A stretch of DNA of 64,000 nt from RUG11237 sp964450185 (GCA_964450185.1 CAYVCL010000002.1:1-64000), one strand, 5' to 3'; positions 34,683 through 44,960 are shown, counted from the first letter of the stretch. Made by a program: numbers and translations. The notes: a model not told the origin generated them from the letters alone.

Positions 34683-35360
34683 TTAAGACTTTAGGTACTG
34701 GTTGAATTTTAGTAAGCCTGTTTTACTTCCGGATAGGAATAGGATATCATTCTTTTGGAATGTGTATTCTGGTTGGATTACTTCTAGGACGGTTCCGTTG
34801 TTTTCTATGGCGATGATGTTTAGACCGAAATTGGAGCGGAGGTCTAGGGATATTACGGTTTTTCCTAGGATTTTTTGTGGTGCTTGCATTTTGGATACGT
34901 TGATGGTTTCGCTTAGTTGAACAAAGTCTAGTATTCGGGAGGTTTCTAGGCGGCTGGCTAGACGGATTGCCATATCTCGTTCTGGATAAACTACTTCTGC
35001 ACCTAGTTTTTCTAAGATGATTCCGTGTTCTGCGCTTGTTGCTTTGGAAATGACCGTTGGAATTCCTAAGGATACAAGGTTTAATGTGGTGAGAATGGAG
35101 GTATCCATATGTTCACCGATGCAGACCACTGCCACATCACAGTTTTGTATCCCTGTATCCAACAGTGTCTTTTTATCAAGCTTTTTTACTACAAACGTAT
35201 TTTCGGTAACCTCACGTAATTCACGAATTTTTTCTTCATCACTGTCAATTACAATCAATTCTGCCTTAGATGCTGCTAATTCCATGGCTAAAGCATAGCC
35301 AAAGCGTCCCAAGCCTATAATTCCATAAATCAATTTTTCATTTTTTTCTTTTTGAAACAT
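34683..35360 (-). CDS. ktrA: KtrA/TrkA-type potassium channel regulatory subunit
   Basis: The 225-residue cytosolic protein gates K+ uptake by binding nucleotides. An RCK_N Rossmann domain has GLGRFGYALAMEL (about 16-28) and an acidic VIDSDEEK strand end. An RCK_C domain fills about 140-222. It lies 12 bases after the ktrB gene in the same operon. Codons change in the last 100 residues: CTA, ATC and TCC dominate there, while TTA and ATT dominate before, which may mark a recombined 3' end. Confidence 0.9.
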   Translation of the reverse strand: MFQKEKNEKLIYGIIGLGRFGYALAMELAASKAELIVIDSDEEKIRELREVTENTFVVKKLDKKTLLDTGIQNCDVAVVCIGEHMDTSILTTLNLVSLGIPTVISKATSAEHGIILEKLGAEVVYPERDMAIRLASRLETSRILDFVQLSETINVSKMQAPQKILGKTVISLDLRSNFGLNIIAIENNGTVLEVIQPEYTFQKNDILFLSGSKTGLLKFNQYLKS

Positions 35361-35372
35361 ATTTTCCCCTTT

Positions 35373-36671
35373 CTATCCAATCACAATATTTCCCTCCGGA
35401 AAGCTGACTCTTTCGCCTCTGGAAAAGTACCAGAGAGAGGCTATTGTCAAAGGCCCTAAACGTCCTATATACATAATTAGAATGGACAAAATTTTACTGC
35501 CCACACTGAGCCCCGGTGTGATACCGGTAGATAAACCAACAGTGCCAAAAGCACTGGTAATTTCAAACAATGCATCCCTCAATGAAATATCAGGCTCCAT
35601 AACAGCCATTGCATACGTTCCACTGAATACGATTGCCAATGCCAACAACGTAATCACTGCAGCTTTCCGAAAGGCTTCTTTTGGAATTGCATAATGAAAT
35701 GCCTTTTCCGACTTATTTGTGGCCGCTGATTTTATCCCCTGAAGCAATACAAAGAAGGTGCTGGTTTTAATGCCGCCACCGGTAGAACCGGGTGAGGCTC
35801 CTATCAACATTAATACAATTACCACAAGTAAACCGGCGTTAGAAAAATCCCCCAATGCATAGGTAGAAAAGCCTGCTGTTCTTGCGGATATACTGCAAAA
35901 AAACGCCCCAAGCCAGCTAATATCTTCTGTTAACTTAATAAGAACAGTGCCAACCACAATTAACACTCCACTTACACTCAAAACAACTTTTGCATGCATG
36001 GTAAGCTTTTTCCAATGCAGCTTTTTGCTCCAAAGCTCACGGATAACAAGAAATCCTATACCACCAAAGAAAATCAATCCACAGGTCACTAGATTAAGTA
36101 AAATATCATTTTGGTATGGTATTAGATTTTGATAATTCCCTAAAATGTCAAAACCGGAATTATTAAAAGCTGCTACCGAATGAAACAAGCTAATTCCTAT
36201 TGCTTTTAACAGCGGATAATCCTGCACAAACACGAAAAAGCTAAGTATTGCCCCTGTTATTTCAAATAATAATGTTGTGAGAAAAATATTTTTTATAAAA
36301 GTGACAATACCTTTTCCCGAATTTAGATTCATTGCTTCCCGAATCAGATTTCGTCCCTTCAAATCAACTTTTTTGCCCACTGCAAGGATAATTCCGGCTC
36401 CCACTGCGGTCACCCCCAATCCTCCTGTTTGTATCAACAAAGCAAGAAAAAATTGTCCCAGAGGTGTAAAAGTATCCCCGGCATCCACTGCAATCAATCC
36501 AGTCACACACACCGCACTTGTGGACGTATAAAGAGCATCTATGTACTGTAGCTCTACCCCTTCTTTCACACTGCATGGCAGCATCAGTAAAACAGAACCC
36601 AGCAAAATTGCAAAGGCAAAGCCAAAGGCTATAATTCGTGCCGGCAGTTGTGTCTTTAAAAACTTCTTCAT
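35373..36671 (-). CDS. ktrB: KtrB/TrkH-type potassium uptake membrane subunit
   Basis: The 432-residue protein has four repeated membrane-pore-membrane units. Pore glycines appear in TSTSAVCVTGL (about 55), AAFNNSGFDI (about 180), SARTAGFSTY (about 270) and SAFGTVGLSTG (about 390). It should import K+ (with Na+) together with KtrA. The ATG at 36671 is preferred as it opens a normal family N-terminus; an upstream ATG at 36776 would add a hydrophobic segment but has no ribosome site. The ribosome site itself is spaced rather far (AAAGGGG), so the start is not certain. Confidence 0.9.
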   Translation of the reverse strand: MKKFLKTQLPARIIAFGFAFAILLGSVLLMLPCSVKEGVELQYIDALYTSTSAVCVTGLIAVDAGDTFTPLGQFFLALLIQTGGLGVTAVGAGIILAVGKKVDLKGRNLIREAMNLNSGKGIVTFIKNIFLTTLLFEITGAILSFFVFVQDYPLLKAIGISLFHSVAAFNNSGFDILGNYQNLIPYQNDILLNLVTCGLIFFGGIGFLVIRELWSKKLHWKKLTMHAKVVLSVSGVLIVVGTVLIKLTEDISWLGAFFCSISARTAGFSTYALGDFSNAGLLVVIVLMLIGASPGSTGGGIKTSTFFVLLQGIKSAATNKSEKAFHYAIPKEAFRKAAVITLLALAIVFSGTYAMAVMEPDISLRDALFEITSAFGTVGLSTGITPGLSVGSKILSILIMYIGRLGPLTIASLWYFSRGERVSFPEGNIVIG

Positions 36672-36878
36672 AGAATTGTTTCTTTTCCCCTTTCCTGCAA
36701 TAAAAATGAATATAAAAAGAGAGCATACAACTCCAATCACACATATTGTAGTTATACGCTCCCGTATTTTATGCATATGCTACTGCGCCAAATGCTTGAA
36801 ACACCAGTTTCTATATGCTTTTATCCTGTTTTTGTATTTTTCATAGCTATTACACCGACAAGTATACACCATTGCAAA

Positions 36879-37718
36879 TTAAATTGCAATAATAATTCCT
36901 CCATCATTTGCATACATGCTGCTGACACCAGCCGCATTCAAAATGATAATGTCTTTCACCTTCAAGCGTTTCTGCAATTCCTCTTTTACCATCTCTGCAC
37001 GTTCTACGCAATTACAGTTGGTAATTCCAATAATTTTTTCCTCCGGATTTTTCACGTTCTTTTCTACGTAATCCAGCATTTTCATTAACGCTTTGTTGAT
37101 ACCTCTTGCCTGGTCTAACTGTACAATGTTTCCTTCGCCGTCTTCCCCCATCACAGGTTTGATTTTCAAAGCTCCTGCTACCAATGCCTTCACTCTGCTT
37201 AATCTTCCGTTTTTACGCAATGTTTCCAGATTTTCAAGAACGAAATACGTACGCATGCCGCGAATATATTCTTCTGTAGTTTCCACTACCTCACGAAATG
37301 CCATTCCTTTTTCTTCACATTCTTGAATCTTTAATGCAATCAGCGTCTGACCAACGGAAGCTGATTTTGAATTAAACACATGTATGTTTTTCCCGCCCTT
37401 TTCTTCTATATACAAATCACGTCCCAGTACTGCACTATTATAAGAGCCACTTAAGTTTGCAGACAATGTCACAATATAAACATGTTCCTCTTCCCCTTCG
37501 CAGGCCTGCTGATATTTTTCCGGCGACGGGCAGGCTGATTTCGGGCAGTTTGGACTTGCTGCCACTGCTTGTAAAAATTCTGCCTGATTAAAGGTTGCAT
37601 CATCTATAATTTCAATTCCATCCACCATTAAAGTAAGAGGAATATTTTCAAACTTTCCACTGTTTTTCATTTCTGTTGTCAATTCACCGCAACTATCTAA
37701 AATGATTTTATAACTCAT
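36879..37718 (-). CDS. DegV-family fatty-acid-binding protein
   Basis: The 279-residue protein has the DegV two-domain fold. KIILDSCGELT opens it, SACPSPEKYQQA (about 60) and VTLSANLSGSYNSA (about 88) line the fatty acid site, and VGQTLIALKIQE follows. FakB-type DegV proteins hold fatty acids for the FakA kinase that feeds phospholipid synthesis; no fakA is visible here, so the partner is inferred. AAGGAGG precedes the ATG. Confidence 0.88.
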   Translation of the reverse strand: MSYKIILDSCGELTTEMKNSGKFENIPLTLMVDGIEIIDDATFNQAEFLQAVAASPNCPKSACPSPEKYQQACEGEEEHVYIVTLSANLSGSYNSAVLGRDLYIEEKGGKNIHVFNSKSASVGQTLIALKIQECEEKGMAFREVVETTEEYIRGMRTYFVLENLETLRKNGRLSRVKALVAGALKIKPVMGEDGEGNIVQLDQARGINKALMKMLDYVEKNVKNPEEKIIGITNCNCVERAEMVKEELQKRLKVKDIIILNAAGVSSMYANDGGIIIAI

Positions 37719-37821
37719 AGAAACCTCCTTGTAGTCATGTGGTTTTCATTACTACTTATAATAACATAATTGTATACATTTGAAAAGGGGTAGGTTGCAA
37801 GTTGTAGTATCTTTTACATAT

Positions 37822-39126
37822 TTAAATAGAAAAATATTCTTTTACCAGTCTTACCAATGATAACTGATCTTCACTTCCCATCAACTCTCTGGAGGAGTGC
37901 ATGGCTACCAACGGCACACCCACATCCACAGTCATCACCGGAAGCATGGCGGAGGCAATGCTTCCTAAGGTACTTCCGGAAGTAGCATCCGAACGATTGG
38001 TAAACTGGGTATGAGGAATGTCGTATGCCTGACAAATCTGTGTTACAATGGCAATTCCCTCACTATCTGTGGCATAAGACTGTGATGCCGCCTGTTTGAT
38101 GCTGACACCTTCGTTTAATGCCCCCTTATTTACCGGATCATGCTTTTTATTCTGGTTTGGATGATAACCATGACCTACGTCCACAGCCAGAAGCATACTG
38201 CTGTCCATAGCACTCTTATATTCCAGTTCGCTGTAACCAAGTGATAAATACACTTTTTCCATCACATGATTCAAAAGCATGGAACCTGCCCCCTGTTTTG
38301 TCTTACTTCCAATTTCTTCGTGATCGAAAAAGGCACCCACATTGATTCCCTTTGCCCGATTTCCCAGCAATAATGCTTTTTCCACCGCATGAACAGAAGT
38401 CATATTATCCAGTCTTGGTGCGGATATAAATTCATCCTCCATTCCCACATAGGAAGCCTGTTCTGTATTATAAAGATTTAAATCATAATTTATGATATCT
38501 TCTTTTTCCACACCCAGTTCTTTTGCAACATAAGTCAAAAAGAAATCTTTTTTTGCATCTTTTTCGGACTTTTCCGGCAACATGCCAATCACAGGTATCG
38601 TATCTGTCTGTTTGTTCAATTCTACCCCTTTATTGATATCACGATTCATATGAATGGCAAGATTTGGAATGATTGCCACTGGCTTTTTCAAATCTACCAG
38701 CCGCATATCCGGATGAAATACATCCGTTCCACGCACTGCTACTCTCCCTGCCACAGATAATGGACGATCCATCCATGTATTTAACATCAGTCCACCATAG
38801 CTTTCCACATTGAGCTTTTCGTATCGCTCCTCTGCCATCTCCGGCTGAATTTTCACACGAAAGCATGGAAAATCTGTATGGGATGCAGCAATTCGAAATC
38901 CGTCTTCTGCTTTAAAATCCGTACCGATGGTGAAGGCAATCATGGTGGTTCCATGGTGAATTACATAATATTTTCCACCTTTTTTCAAATCCCATTGGTC
39001 CTTGATTCGCAGTTCTTTAAAATCCGCTTCCTTCAATTTTTCCGCCACATACGCCACTGCATGAAAGGGAGATACCGATTTGCCTACCAGTTCCATCAAT
39101 TCTTTGTTACACACTTCCTTATTCAT
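37822..39126 (-). CDS. M18-family aminopeptidase
   Basis: The 434-residue zinc peptidase removes N-terminal residues from peptides in the cytoplasm. Metal and catalytic residues are visible: ASHTDFPCFRVK (His and Asp, about 80), FDHEEIGS (Glu pair, about 275), DVGHGYHPN and the last His in VPLVAMHSSRE (about 405). The length fits the family (PepF/ApeA type). The ATG at 39126 follows CAGGAG. Confidence 0.93.
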   Translation of the reverse strand: MNKEVCNKELMELVGKSVSPFHAVAYVAEKLKEADFKELRIKDQWDLKKGGKYYVIHHGTTMIAFTIGTDFKAEDGFRIAASHTDFPCFRVKIQPEMAEERYEKLNVESYGGLMLNTWMDRPLSVAGRVAVRGTDVFHPDMRLVDLKKPVAIIPNLAIHMNRDINKGVELNKQTDTIPVIGMLPEKSEKDAKKDFFLTYVAKELGVEKEDIINYDLNLYNTEQASYVGMEDEFISAPRLDNMTSVHAVEKALLLGNRAKGINVGAFFDHEEIGSKTKQGAGSMLLNHVMEKVYLSLGYSELEYKSAMDSSMLLAVDVGHGYHPNQNKKHDPVNKGALNEGVSIKQAASQSYATDSEGIAIVTQICQAYDIPHTQFTNRSDATSGSTLGSIASAMLPVMTVDVGVPLVAMHSSRELMGSEDQLSLVRLVKEYFSI

Positions 39127-39391
39127 TTTTCCACTCCTGTTCTTAATATATTCCACTATTTGGGTTATGTATTATATATTATATCATTTTTTTCACTCAT
39201 TACCATAGTTTCCTTGGGAACATATTTTCTATTATTGTATTGACGTAAAAAACATTAAATGCTACAATATATTCACATATCTGGAAACATTCTTAACCGA
39301 TTCGGTTGACAATCCACATATGAAAACTAAATATGTCGGATGGTCACACCACTGCATATAAGACTCATCCGATAAGCAAAGGAGCCATAAA

Positions 39392-39892
39392 ATGATTTCA
39401 ATAAAAATAACGCACACCAAAGATTTTATGAACAAACTTCTGCTCTCCGAAGCCTTCGATGCTTTCCTCGTTAGGGAAGCTTCTATTGCGACTTTTTTTA
39501 CAGCACATTTGGAAGGTAAGCGGAATAAGGATTTCTATACTTCTGAAGAGTTAGAGGAACTTGGTGAACATACAGAGTATGCTCGTTGGGCGGAATTAAA
39601 GCCGCTTTGTTTACAGATAATTAAAGGTAAGAAAACTCCGGTTTCTTTTAAGTTTGTATTTAAGCTTTCTCAAAAAAACACGGAAAAATTTATACAGCAA
39701 ACAGGGCTACCAATGGCAGAACATGATGTTTCAGGACTATTTTTACATATTTTGTTTGAACAGGGCTGTATCACTTGTACCAGCGGCACTGCATTGAATA
39801 TTTTCACTATGGATAAGACTTTAGATAAAGAATGGGATACTATGGTGGAACGTTTCTTAAAACAACAGCAGCTGGATTATGAACTTCTATAA
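39392..39892 (+). CDS. DUF5721 protein of unknown function
   Basis: The 166-residue protein opens MISIKITHTKDFMNKLLLSE and matches DUF5721, a family frequent in Lachnospiraceae and not characterised. A charged central KPLCLQIIKGKKTPVSFKFVF part and a C-terminal sheet-helix are visible, with no membrane segment. AAAGGAG precedes the ATG. The leader holds TCGGATG (39336-39342) and CATCCGA (39366-39372), which can form a hairpin just before the ribosome site. Confidence 0.75.
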   Translation: MISIKITHTKDFMNKLLLSEAFDAFLVREASIATFFTAHLEGKRNKDFYTSEELEELGEHTEYARWAELKPLCLQIIKGKKTPVSFKFVFKLSQKNTEKFIQQTGLPMAEHDVSGLFLHILFEQGCITCTSGTALNIFTMDKTLDKEWDTMVERFLKQQQLDYELL

Positions 39893-39907
39893 TTCATAAT
39901 CCAGCTG
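39869..39907. terminator. Long hairpin overlapping the DUF5721 stop codon
   Basis: CAGCTGGATTATGAA (39869-39883) pairs fully with 39893-39907 around nine bases. The left arm encodes the last residues of the protein and the stop is in the loop. A weak T-rich run follows rightward. It should end the DUF5721 transcript. Confidence 0.75.
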
Positions 39908-39915
39908 CCTTTCTT

Positions 39916-40521
39916 TTACTTATCTGCTGTTTTCTCGGAAGTGCTTTCTGCATTTTCTACACTGTTTTCATTTGGATAAATCAGTCTTTCATCGGTATGA
40001 AACAAAGAAGATATTGCACGGAAAAATTTAACTGTAAATTTTCCTCTTTCGTTCAACACATAACCTTCCTCTGTTTCTTCTACATTTCCTGATACAATCT
40101 GTTCTGCAAAACGCTTATCAAATGCTTTAAATTCGCATACATATTTCTCTTGAAATATTTTTTCCATATCTTCTACCGTATACGCTCCCGGATTTTCTTC
40201 CATATAACTTAATGTAAATACAGACACGGAACGCTCTACCGTAACAGGAATCAAGGTAAACAATACCATGTTCACACAGCAAAATCCAAGAAACATCAAA
40301 ACAACGTCCTTAAAATCAAATAAGCTTTCCCACTTTCGTTTGCACAAAAACATCAATATTGCTGCTAAAATGCCTGTCATAAGTATAAAAACAATTCCAC
40401 GATACATCAGAACTTCCATGCTTCGAAAGAGCGGTGTGTGAAACAATGCCACAAATACCACCGAACAAAGCAAATAAATAACAGCGTAGATTCCTACAAT
40501 CTTTCCCAGTTTCTTAATCAT
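39916..40521 (-). CDS. Integral membrane protein of unknown function
   Basis: The 201-residue protein has three or four membrane helices in the first 100 residues (KIVGIYAVIYLLCSVVFVAL, then IVFILMTGILAAILMFL, then VVLMFLGFCCVNMVLFTLI). A soluble acidic C-terminus follows, ending in a Glu/Ser/Asn-rich tail. The ATG at 40521 follows AGAGGAAG, just inside the end of the large membrane protein gene upstream, so the two form an operon. No family recognised. Confidence 0.7.
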   Translation of the reverse strand: MIKKLGKIVGIYAVIYLLCSVVFVALFHTPLFRSMEVLMYRGIVFILMTGILAAILMFLCKRKWESLFDFKDVVLMFLGFCCVNMVLFTLIPVTVERSVSVFTLSYMEENPGAYTVEDMEKIFQEKYVCEFKAFDKRFAEQIVSGNVEETEEGYVLNERGKFTVKFFRAISSLFHTDERLIYPNENSVENAESTSEKTADK

Positions 40522-40535
40522 ATATACTTCCTCTT

Positions 40536-42614
40536 TTAATTCCAGAAACAAACCAATTCTTCTAAAATTGAAATCCATTCCGGATAGTATAAATTCGTTT
40601 CCCCGTCCGGTTGCCACAGAACCTGACTATATCCTATTATTACGGTAATACCCACAACAACTGCAAAACCTACCAATACTTTCTTGTCTAACTGTGGTAT
40701 CTTTTTTGCATATTCATAAACTTGTAACAAACACCACGCAGACACCATATAAGCCAGTGGCATCACATCTGTTACATATCTTATCACAACGCCACCCAGA
40801 CAAAAATCGAGCCATGAAACAAACACTATAATAACCATCATAAGGGCATAGGTGTAATTTCGTACTCTTGCCCCGTTATATGTATACTTCTCTTTTTTAT
40901 TTCTCCGCAATGAGTACAGCAAAAACGGAAGCAGTAAAATTCCAAGTCCTAACAACGGATAGGTCAATAAACCTACGGAGCTTTCAGAACACATATATTT
41001 TCCATAATTTCCCGTATTTATAATTGTAAAATTAAAATATGGAAATGTTTCTGAAATGGTTAGCGGCTGCAGGAAATAATGCACCATAGCAGGCATAAAC
41101 AATTTCCATGTCACTTTATTAGCATGAATATCACTTAATGTAAGCTGATACGTTGCTCCAAATTCAAACGGTGAATCGAATCTGGCATAATTATATGTCA
41201 TAACTGCCGCCAGACCTGCCACTACAGGCACCATAAAACTGATTACCGATGCCACACGTCTTTTTACCATTAAGTTTTTATCTACCAACACGCTGATAAA
41301 TAACGGTGCCAATGCAAGAGCACTAAATGCTTTTGTTGCCCTTGTTTCAAAACAAAGGACAAAGGATAATCCACAAATAACAAATAAAATACACTGTTTA
41401 TATTTTGATTTTTCTCCACAGGCACTGACTCCTGTCCATAAACATAAAAACAAAAAACACGTACTTGCCACTGGTGGTACCATATAAAAACAGGAATAAT
41501 TTACCAGATAAGCAAGACCCGAAACGAACACTGCTGAGGTAAGTATCATGCATAATGCCAGAAAATTAACTTTTTTCATAAATTTATTCGCAAAAGCAAG
41601 TATCGCATTATACATAAAAACAATCGCAAGTATGCCGAAAAATACACATGCCATATTGGTTGTTGGTACATAGCCACCGGAAATATAATAAAACGGGAAA
41701 TAGAACACCAAAACCGGACTTGCTCCAAAATAGGAGTAATAATCCCCATCATAATATGCTCTGTCCCAGTAATATCCGATTCCGGAACTGTCACGTTCTG
41801 ACCTGTCATAAGGATTCTCCAAATCCTCTAATGCTTCCGATGCCTGTGCTTTCAATGTCAACCTTTTGCTGTAAAAAGCATCAAACATCTCTGCGTAAGC
41901 ATCGCTGTACGTCAAATCACTTTCGCTATATTTTATCGCTTTCTGCTCCGGATTATAAAAACTGAACAAAACTAACGAAGATACCAACATTAAAAACCAG
42001 ATGACCCTTTTCTGCTTTATAGAATTCTTATTGTAGTCATATTTATATAATTTGTAACTTACAATCGCCCACATGAGTACCAATAATACAAACAGGAAAA
42101 GTACGCGCACCCAGGAAAAACGAAATGGTAATGCATTGGAAAGCGTCAAATTTTCCAAACAAATTTCACTGTTTACATCGTTTAAAATAATCTTAACTTC
42201 TCTCAATTTTCCATAACTCAAAAAGGAAGCATCAAATTTTCCATAATCACAGGAAGTATATTTTTGTGCAACCATAATATGTGTTTTCGAAAAATTGTCA
42301 TCTGCAATCGCTATCCCACACAAAAACCTTTTTTCTTCACCCGAAAACCCCAACTGCACTGCATTAATGTTAGCGTCATTTACACAAAAAATAACTTCTC
42401 CATTGCCCCGAAAGTGAATACCATCTTCTAAGATTTCCACGGTTTCCGGTGTAGTCGTCTGAGCGCTGAGAAAATCAACGCCATATTCCACATTGTCTGT
42501 TGTAAAGCTTTTTAAATTAAACACAAAAACTTCCAACAACAACACTACAAACAAACTAATTACAACTCTCTTTATGAATATGCGATCTGTCTGACTTGTA
42601 TATATTTTCTCCAT
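40536..42614 (-). CDS. Large polytopic membrane protein, GT-C glycosyltransferase-like
   Basis: The 692-residue protein has one N-terminal helix (about 13-33), an outer beta-rich domain (about 45-165) and about ten further helices. After helix two an outer loop reads RAYYDGDYYSYFGASPV (about 275-292), resembling the catalytic loops of GT-C membrane glycosyltransferases that use lipid-linked sugars. The sugar and acceptor are unknown and the match is weak. AAAGGAC precedes the ATG. It is coupled to the 201-residue membrane protein gene. Confidence 0.65.
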   Translation of the reverse strand: MEKIYTSQTDRIFIKRVVISLFVVLLLEVFVFNLKSFTTDNVEYGVDFLSAQTTTPETVEILEDGIHFRGNGEVIFCVNDANINAVQLGFSGEEKRFLCGIAIADDNFSKTHIMVAQKYTSCDYGKFDASFLSYGKLREVKIILNDVNSEICLENLTLSNALPFRFSWVRVLFLFVLLVLMWAIVSYKLYKYDYNKNSIKQKRVIWFLMLVSSLVLFSFYNPEQKAIKYSESDLTYSDAYAEMFDAFYSKRLTLKAQASEALEDLENPYDRSERDSSGIGYYWDRAYYDGDYYSYFGASPVLVFYFPFYYISGGYVPTTNMACVFFGILAIVFMYNAILAFANKFMKKVNFLALCMILTSAVFVSGLAYLVNYSCFYMVPPVASTCFLFLCLWTGVSACGEKSKYKQCILFVICGLSFVLCFETRATKAFSALALAPLFISVLVDKNLMVKRRVASVISFMVPVVAGLAAVMTYNYARFDSPFEFGATYQLTLSDIHANKVTWKLFMPAMVHYFLQPLTISETFPYFNFTIINTGNYGKYMCSESSVGLLTYPLLGLGILLLPFLLYSLRRNKKEKYTYNGARVRNYTYALMMVIIVFVSWLDFCLGGVVIRYVTDVMPLAYMVSAWCLLQVYEYAKKIPQLDKKVLVGFAVVVGITVIIGYSQVLWQPDGETNLYYPEWISILEELVCFWN

Positions 42615-42647
42615 CTGTCCTTTTATACTAAACTCCTCTCTGATTTC

Positions 42648-43592
42648 CTATATCATTCCTATCGTCTTTAACAAATAAATCCAAAATGTCAATGTCACCG
42701 CCGAAAACAGTGTAGTTACCACCACAGCACTGGCCGTCAACACACCATCGTTGTTCATATTTTTTGCCATAATATAGCAGCTTGGCGTAGTAGGTGCCGC
42801 TAACATAACAAGAATTGCTATCATTTTTTCATCCCGGAATCCCAAATGAATGGCAACCGGGATAAAAACAGCCGCCTGCACTACCAACTTAATCACCGCT
42901 ACCGCAACGGTAGGTTTTATCTTTGCCAAAGCCTTTTTCCCTTCAAAGCCGGCTCCAATGGCAATTAACGCCAGTGGTGATGCCATGCTTGCCATATTCT
43001 GAACTGTTTTGTTAACTACCGTAGGAAATGTGATTCCCAGTAAAGATACCAACAGTCCAAGCAAAATACCAATGATAATAGGATTTGTTATAATGCCAAT
43101 CAATGCCTTCTTAATCTTTTCTTTTCCCTGCCCACTGTTTTCTGCTTCTAAGGTTAGCACAATAACGGAATAGATATTATACAATGGCACAGAGCCAATA
43201 ATCATAAGAGGTGCCATTCCCGAAGTGCCATATATGTTCTGAATAAAAGCAATTCCCATCACCGCCGCACTGCTTCGAAAAGATGCCTGTACAAAAGCTC
43301 CGGTAATACTTTTATCTTTGATAAACAATTTTGCCCCACCCCAGATAGCAAAAAAGCATATGGTGGTTGCAATGGCACAAAACAACACAAACACAACATC
43401 AAAATCCTCTTTGATATTTGCTCCGGAAATATCGCGAAATACCAAAAAAGGCAATGTCACCTTAAAATTAAATTTATTGGCAACTGTGACAAATTCATCG
43501 TTTAACATGCCTACCTGTTTCAGCACATAACCTATCACAATTACCAGAAAAATAGGAAGGGTGGCATTTACACTATAAATAAAATTTTCCAC
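42648..43592 (-). CDS. AEC-family (auxin efflux carrier-like) transporter
   Basis: The 314-residue protein has ten predicted helices in two halves of five, with the family's LPFLVFRDISG opening segment near 48 and the APTTPSCYIMAKNMNND crossing segment near 272. AEC members move malate, other organic acids or unknown solutes; substrate is not evident. It starts at GTG directly after the folA stop, with only a weak GAGATG ribosome site, so it depends on folA translation. Confidence 0.85.
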   Translation of the reverse strand: MENFIYSVNATLPIFLVIVIGYVLKQVGMLNDEFVTVANKFNFKVTLPFLVFRDISGANIKEDFDVVFVLFCAIATTICFFAIWGGAKLFIKDKSITGAFVQASFRSSAAVMGIAFIQNIYGTSGMAPLMIIGSVPLYNIYSVIVLTLEAENSGQGKEKIKKALIGIITNPIIIGILLGLLVSLLGITFPTVVNKTVQNMASMASPLALIAIGAGFEGKKALAKIKPTVAVAVIKLVVQAAVFIPVAIHLGFRDEKMIAILVMLAAPTTPSCYIMAKNMNNDGVLTASAVVVTTLFSAVTLTFWIYLLKTIGMI

Positions 43593-44087
43593 TTATTCAC
43601 ATCTCTTTTCATATTTTACAAATTCAAATTCCAAATCAAAATAAGTCTGCTCTTCACTGGTTGCTGTAACACTCCACTCAGGTAATTCATCAAGATTTGG
43701 AAAATGCGTATCTGCCTCATAAGCATGATCAATTTTTGTTACGTGAGCAGTATCGCAATAAGGAAGCATTTCTCTGTATACACTTTCTCCACCAATAATA
43801 TAAACATCCTTGGAATCATACTGCTTTACTTCTTCTAATAATTCTTCTATCGAATGAACAACCACAGCATCTTTTACCTTATAGTTTGGGTCTGTGGAAA
43901 GAATAATATTGATACGATTCTTTAACGGAAGTCCTCCCGGAAACGTTTCCAAAGTTTTTCTTCCTAAAACAACTACCTTGCCTGTGGTTTCTTCACGGAA
44001 AAATTTCTGGTCGCTTGGAATTCTCACCAATAATTTGTTATTTAAGCCGATAGCCCAATTTTTATCTACTGCTACAATTAAATTCAT
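43593..44087 (-). CDS. folA: Dihydrofolate reductase (FolA)
   Basis: The 164-residue enzyme reduces dihydrofolate with NADPH to supply tetrahydrofolate for thymidylate synthesis. AVDKNWAIGLNNKL (about 5-18), IPSDQKFFREETTGK, VVLGRKTLETFPG and VYIIGGESVYREML are family motifs. The catalytic acid is the Asp of IPSDQKFF. AGGAGG precedes the ATG; thyA lies nine bases upstream in the same operon. Confidence 0.95.
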   Translation of the reverse strand: MNLIVAVDKNWAIGLNNKLLVRIPSDQKFFREETTGKVVVLGRKTLETFPGGLPLKNRINIILSTDPNYKVKDAVVVHSIEELLEEVKQYDSKDVYIIGGESVYREMLPYCDTAHVTKIDHAYEADTHFPNLDELPEWSVTATSEEQTYFDLEFEFVKYEKRCE

Positions 44088-44096
44088 ACTTTCCTC

Positions 44097-44945
44097 CTAT
44101 ACTGCCACAGGAATATTTGTTACCTGCGGTCCTGTTACATAATCTTCTACAATTACATCATTTCTGGTAAATTTATAAAAATCTTTGATTTCCGGATTCA
44201 GGGTTACCTTTGGTGCCGGATAAGTTTCTCTTGTAATCAATTCTTTTACAATCGGAATGTGTCTGTCATAAATGTGAGCATCTGCAATTACATGGACTAG
44301 CTCTCCCACTTCCATATCACACACCTGCGCAAACATCATAAGTAAAATGGCATACTGACACACATTCCAGTTGTTTGCAGTCAAAATATCCTGTGAACGC
44401 TGATTTAAAATACCATTTAATGTCAGTTTATCATGACCTTTTTTCTGCGTCACATTAAAAGTCATGCTGTAAGCACAAGGATACAAATTCATTTCATGCA
44501 AATCCTGATGAACGTATATATTTGTCATAATACGTCTGCTGTAAGGATTATTTTTTAAATCAAACAAAACTCGGTCTACCTGATCCATCATGCCTTCTTT
44601 GTACTGATGCTTTACTCCCAACTGATAGCCATATGCCTTACCAATGGAACCATTTTCATCTGCCCAGCTATCCCAGATATGGCTGTGTAAATCATTAATA
44701 TTGTTGGATTTCTGCTGCCAAATCCACAGGATTTCATCGGTAGCACTCTTAATTGCTGTCTTTCGCAAGGTTATCGCCGGGAATTCCTTGGACAAATCAT
44801 AGCGATTTACCACACCAAACTGCTTTATCGTATAGGCATAGCTTCCGTCTTCCCATTTTGGACGAACTTTTTCGCCCTCTGTGCTATATCCATTTTCAAT
44901 AATGTCCTGACACATCTTTATAAAAATATTATCTGCTAAACTCAT
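44097..44945 (-). CDS. thyA: Thymidylate synthase (ThyA)
   Basis: The 282-residue enzyme methylates dUMP using methylenetetrahydrofolate. The nucleophile Cys lies in LYPCAYSMTFNV (about 150), phosphate-binding residues in LNQRSQDI (about 180), and HIYDRHIPIV near 225 contacts the nucleotide. Length and motifs are normal. AAGGAG precedes the ATG. It leads a thyA-folA-AEC operon. Confidence 0.96.
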   Translation of the reverse strand: MSLADNIFIKMCQDIIENGYSTEGEKVRPKWEDGSYAYTIKQFGVVNRYDLSKEFPAITLRKTAIKSATDEILWIWQQKSNNINDLHSHIWDSWADENGSIGKAYGYQLGVKHQYKEGMMDQVDRVLFDLKNNPYSRRIMTNIYVHQDLHEMNLYPCAYSMTFNVTQKKGHDKLTLNGILNQRSQDILTANNWNVCQYAILLMMFAQVCDMEVGELVHVIADAHIYDRHIPIVKELITRETYPAPKVTLNPEIKDFYKFTRNDVIVEDYVTGPQVTNIPVAV

Positions 44946-44960
44946 CTTATTCTCCTTAAT

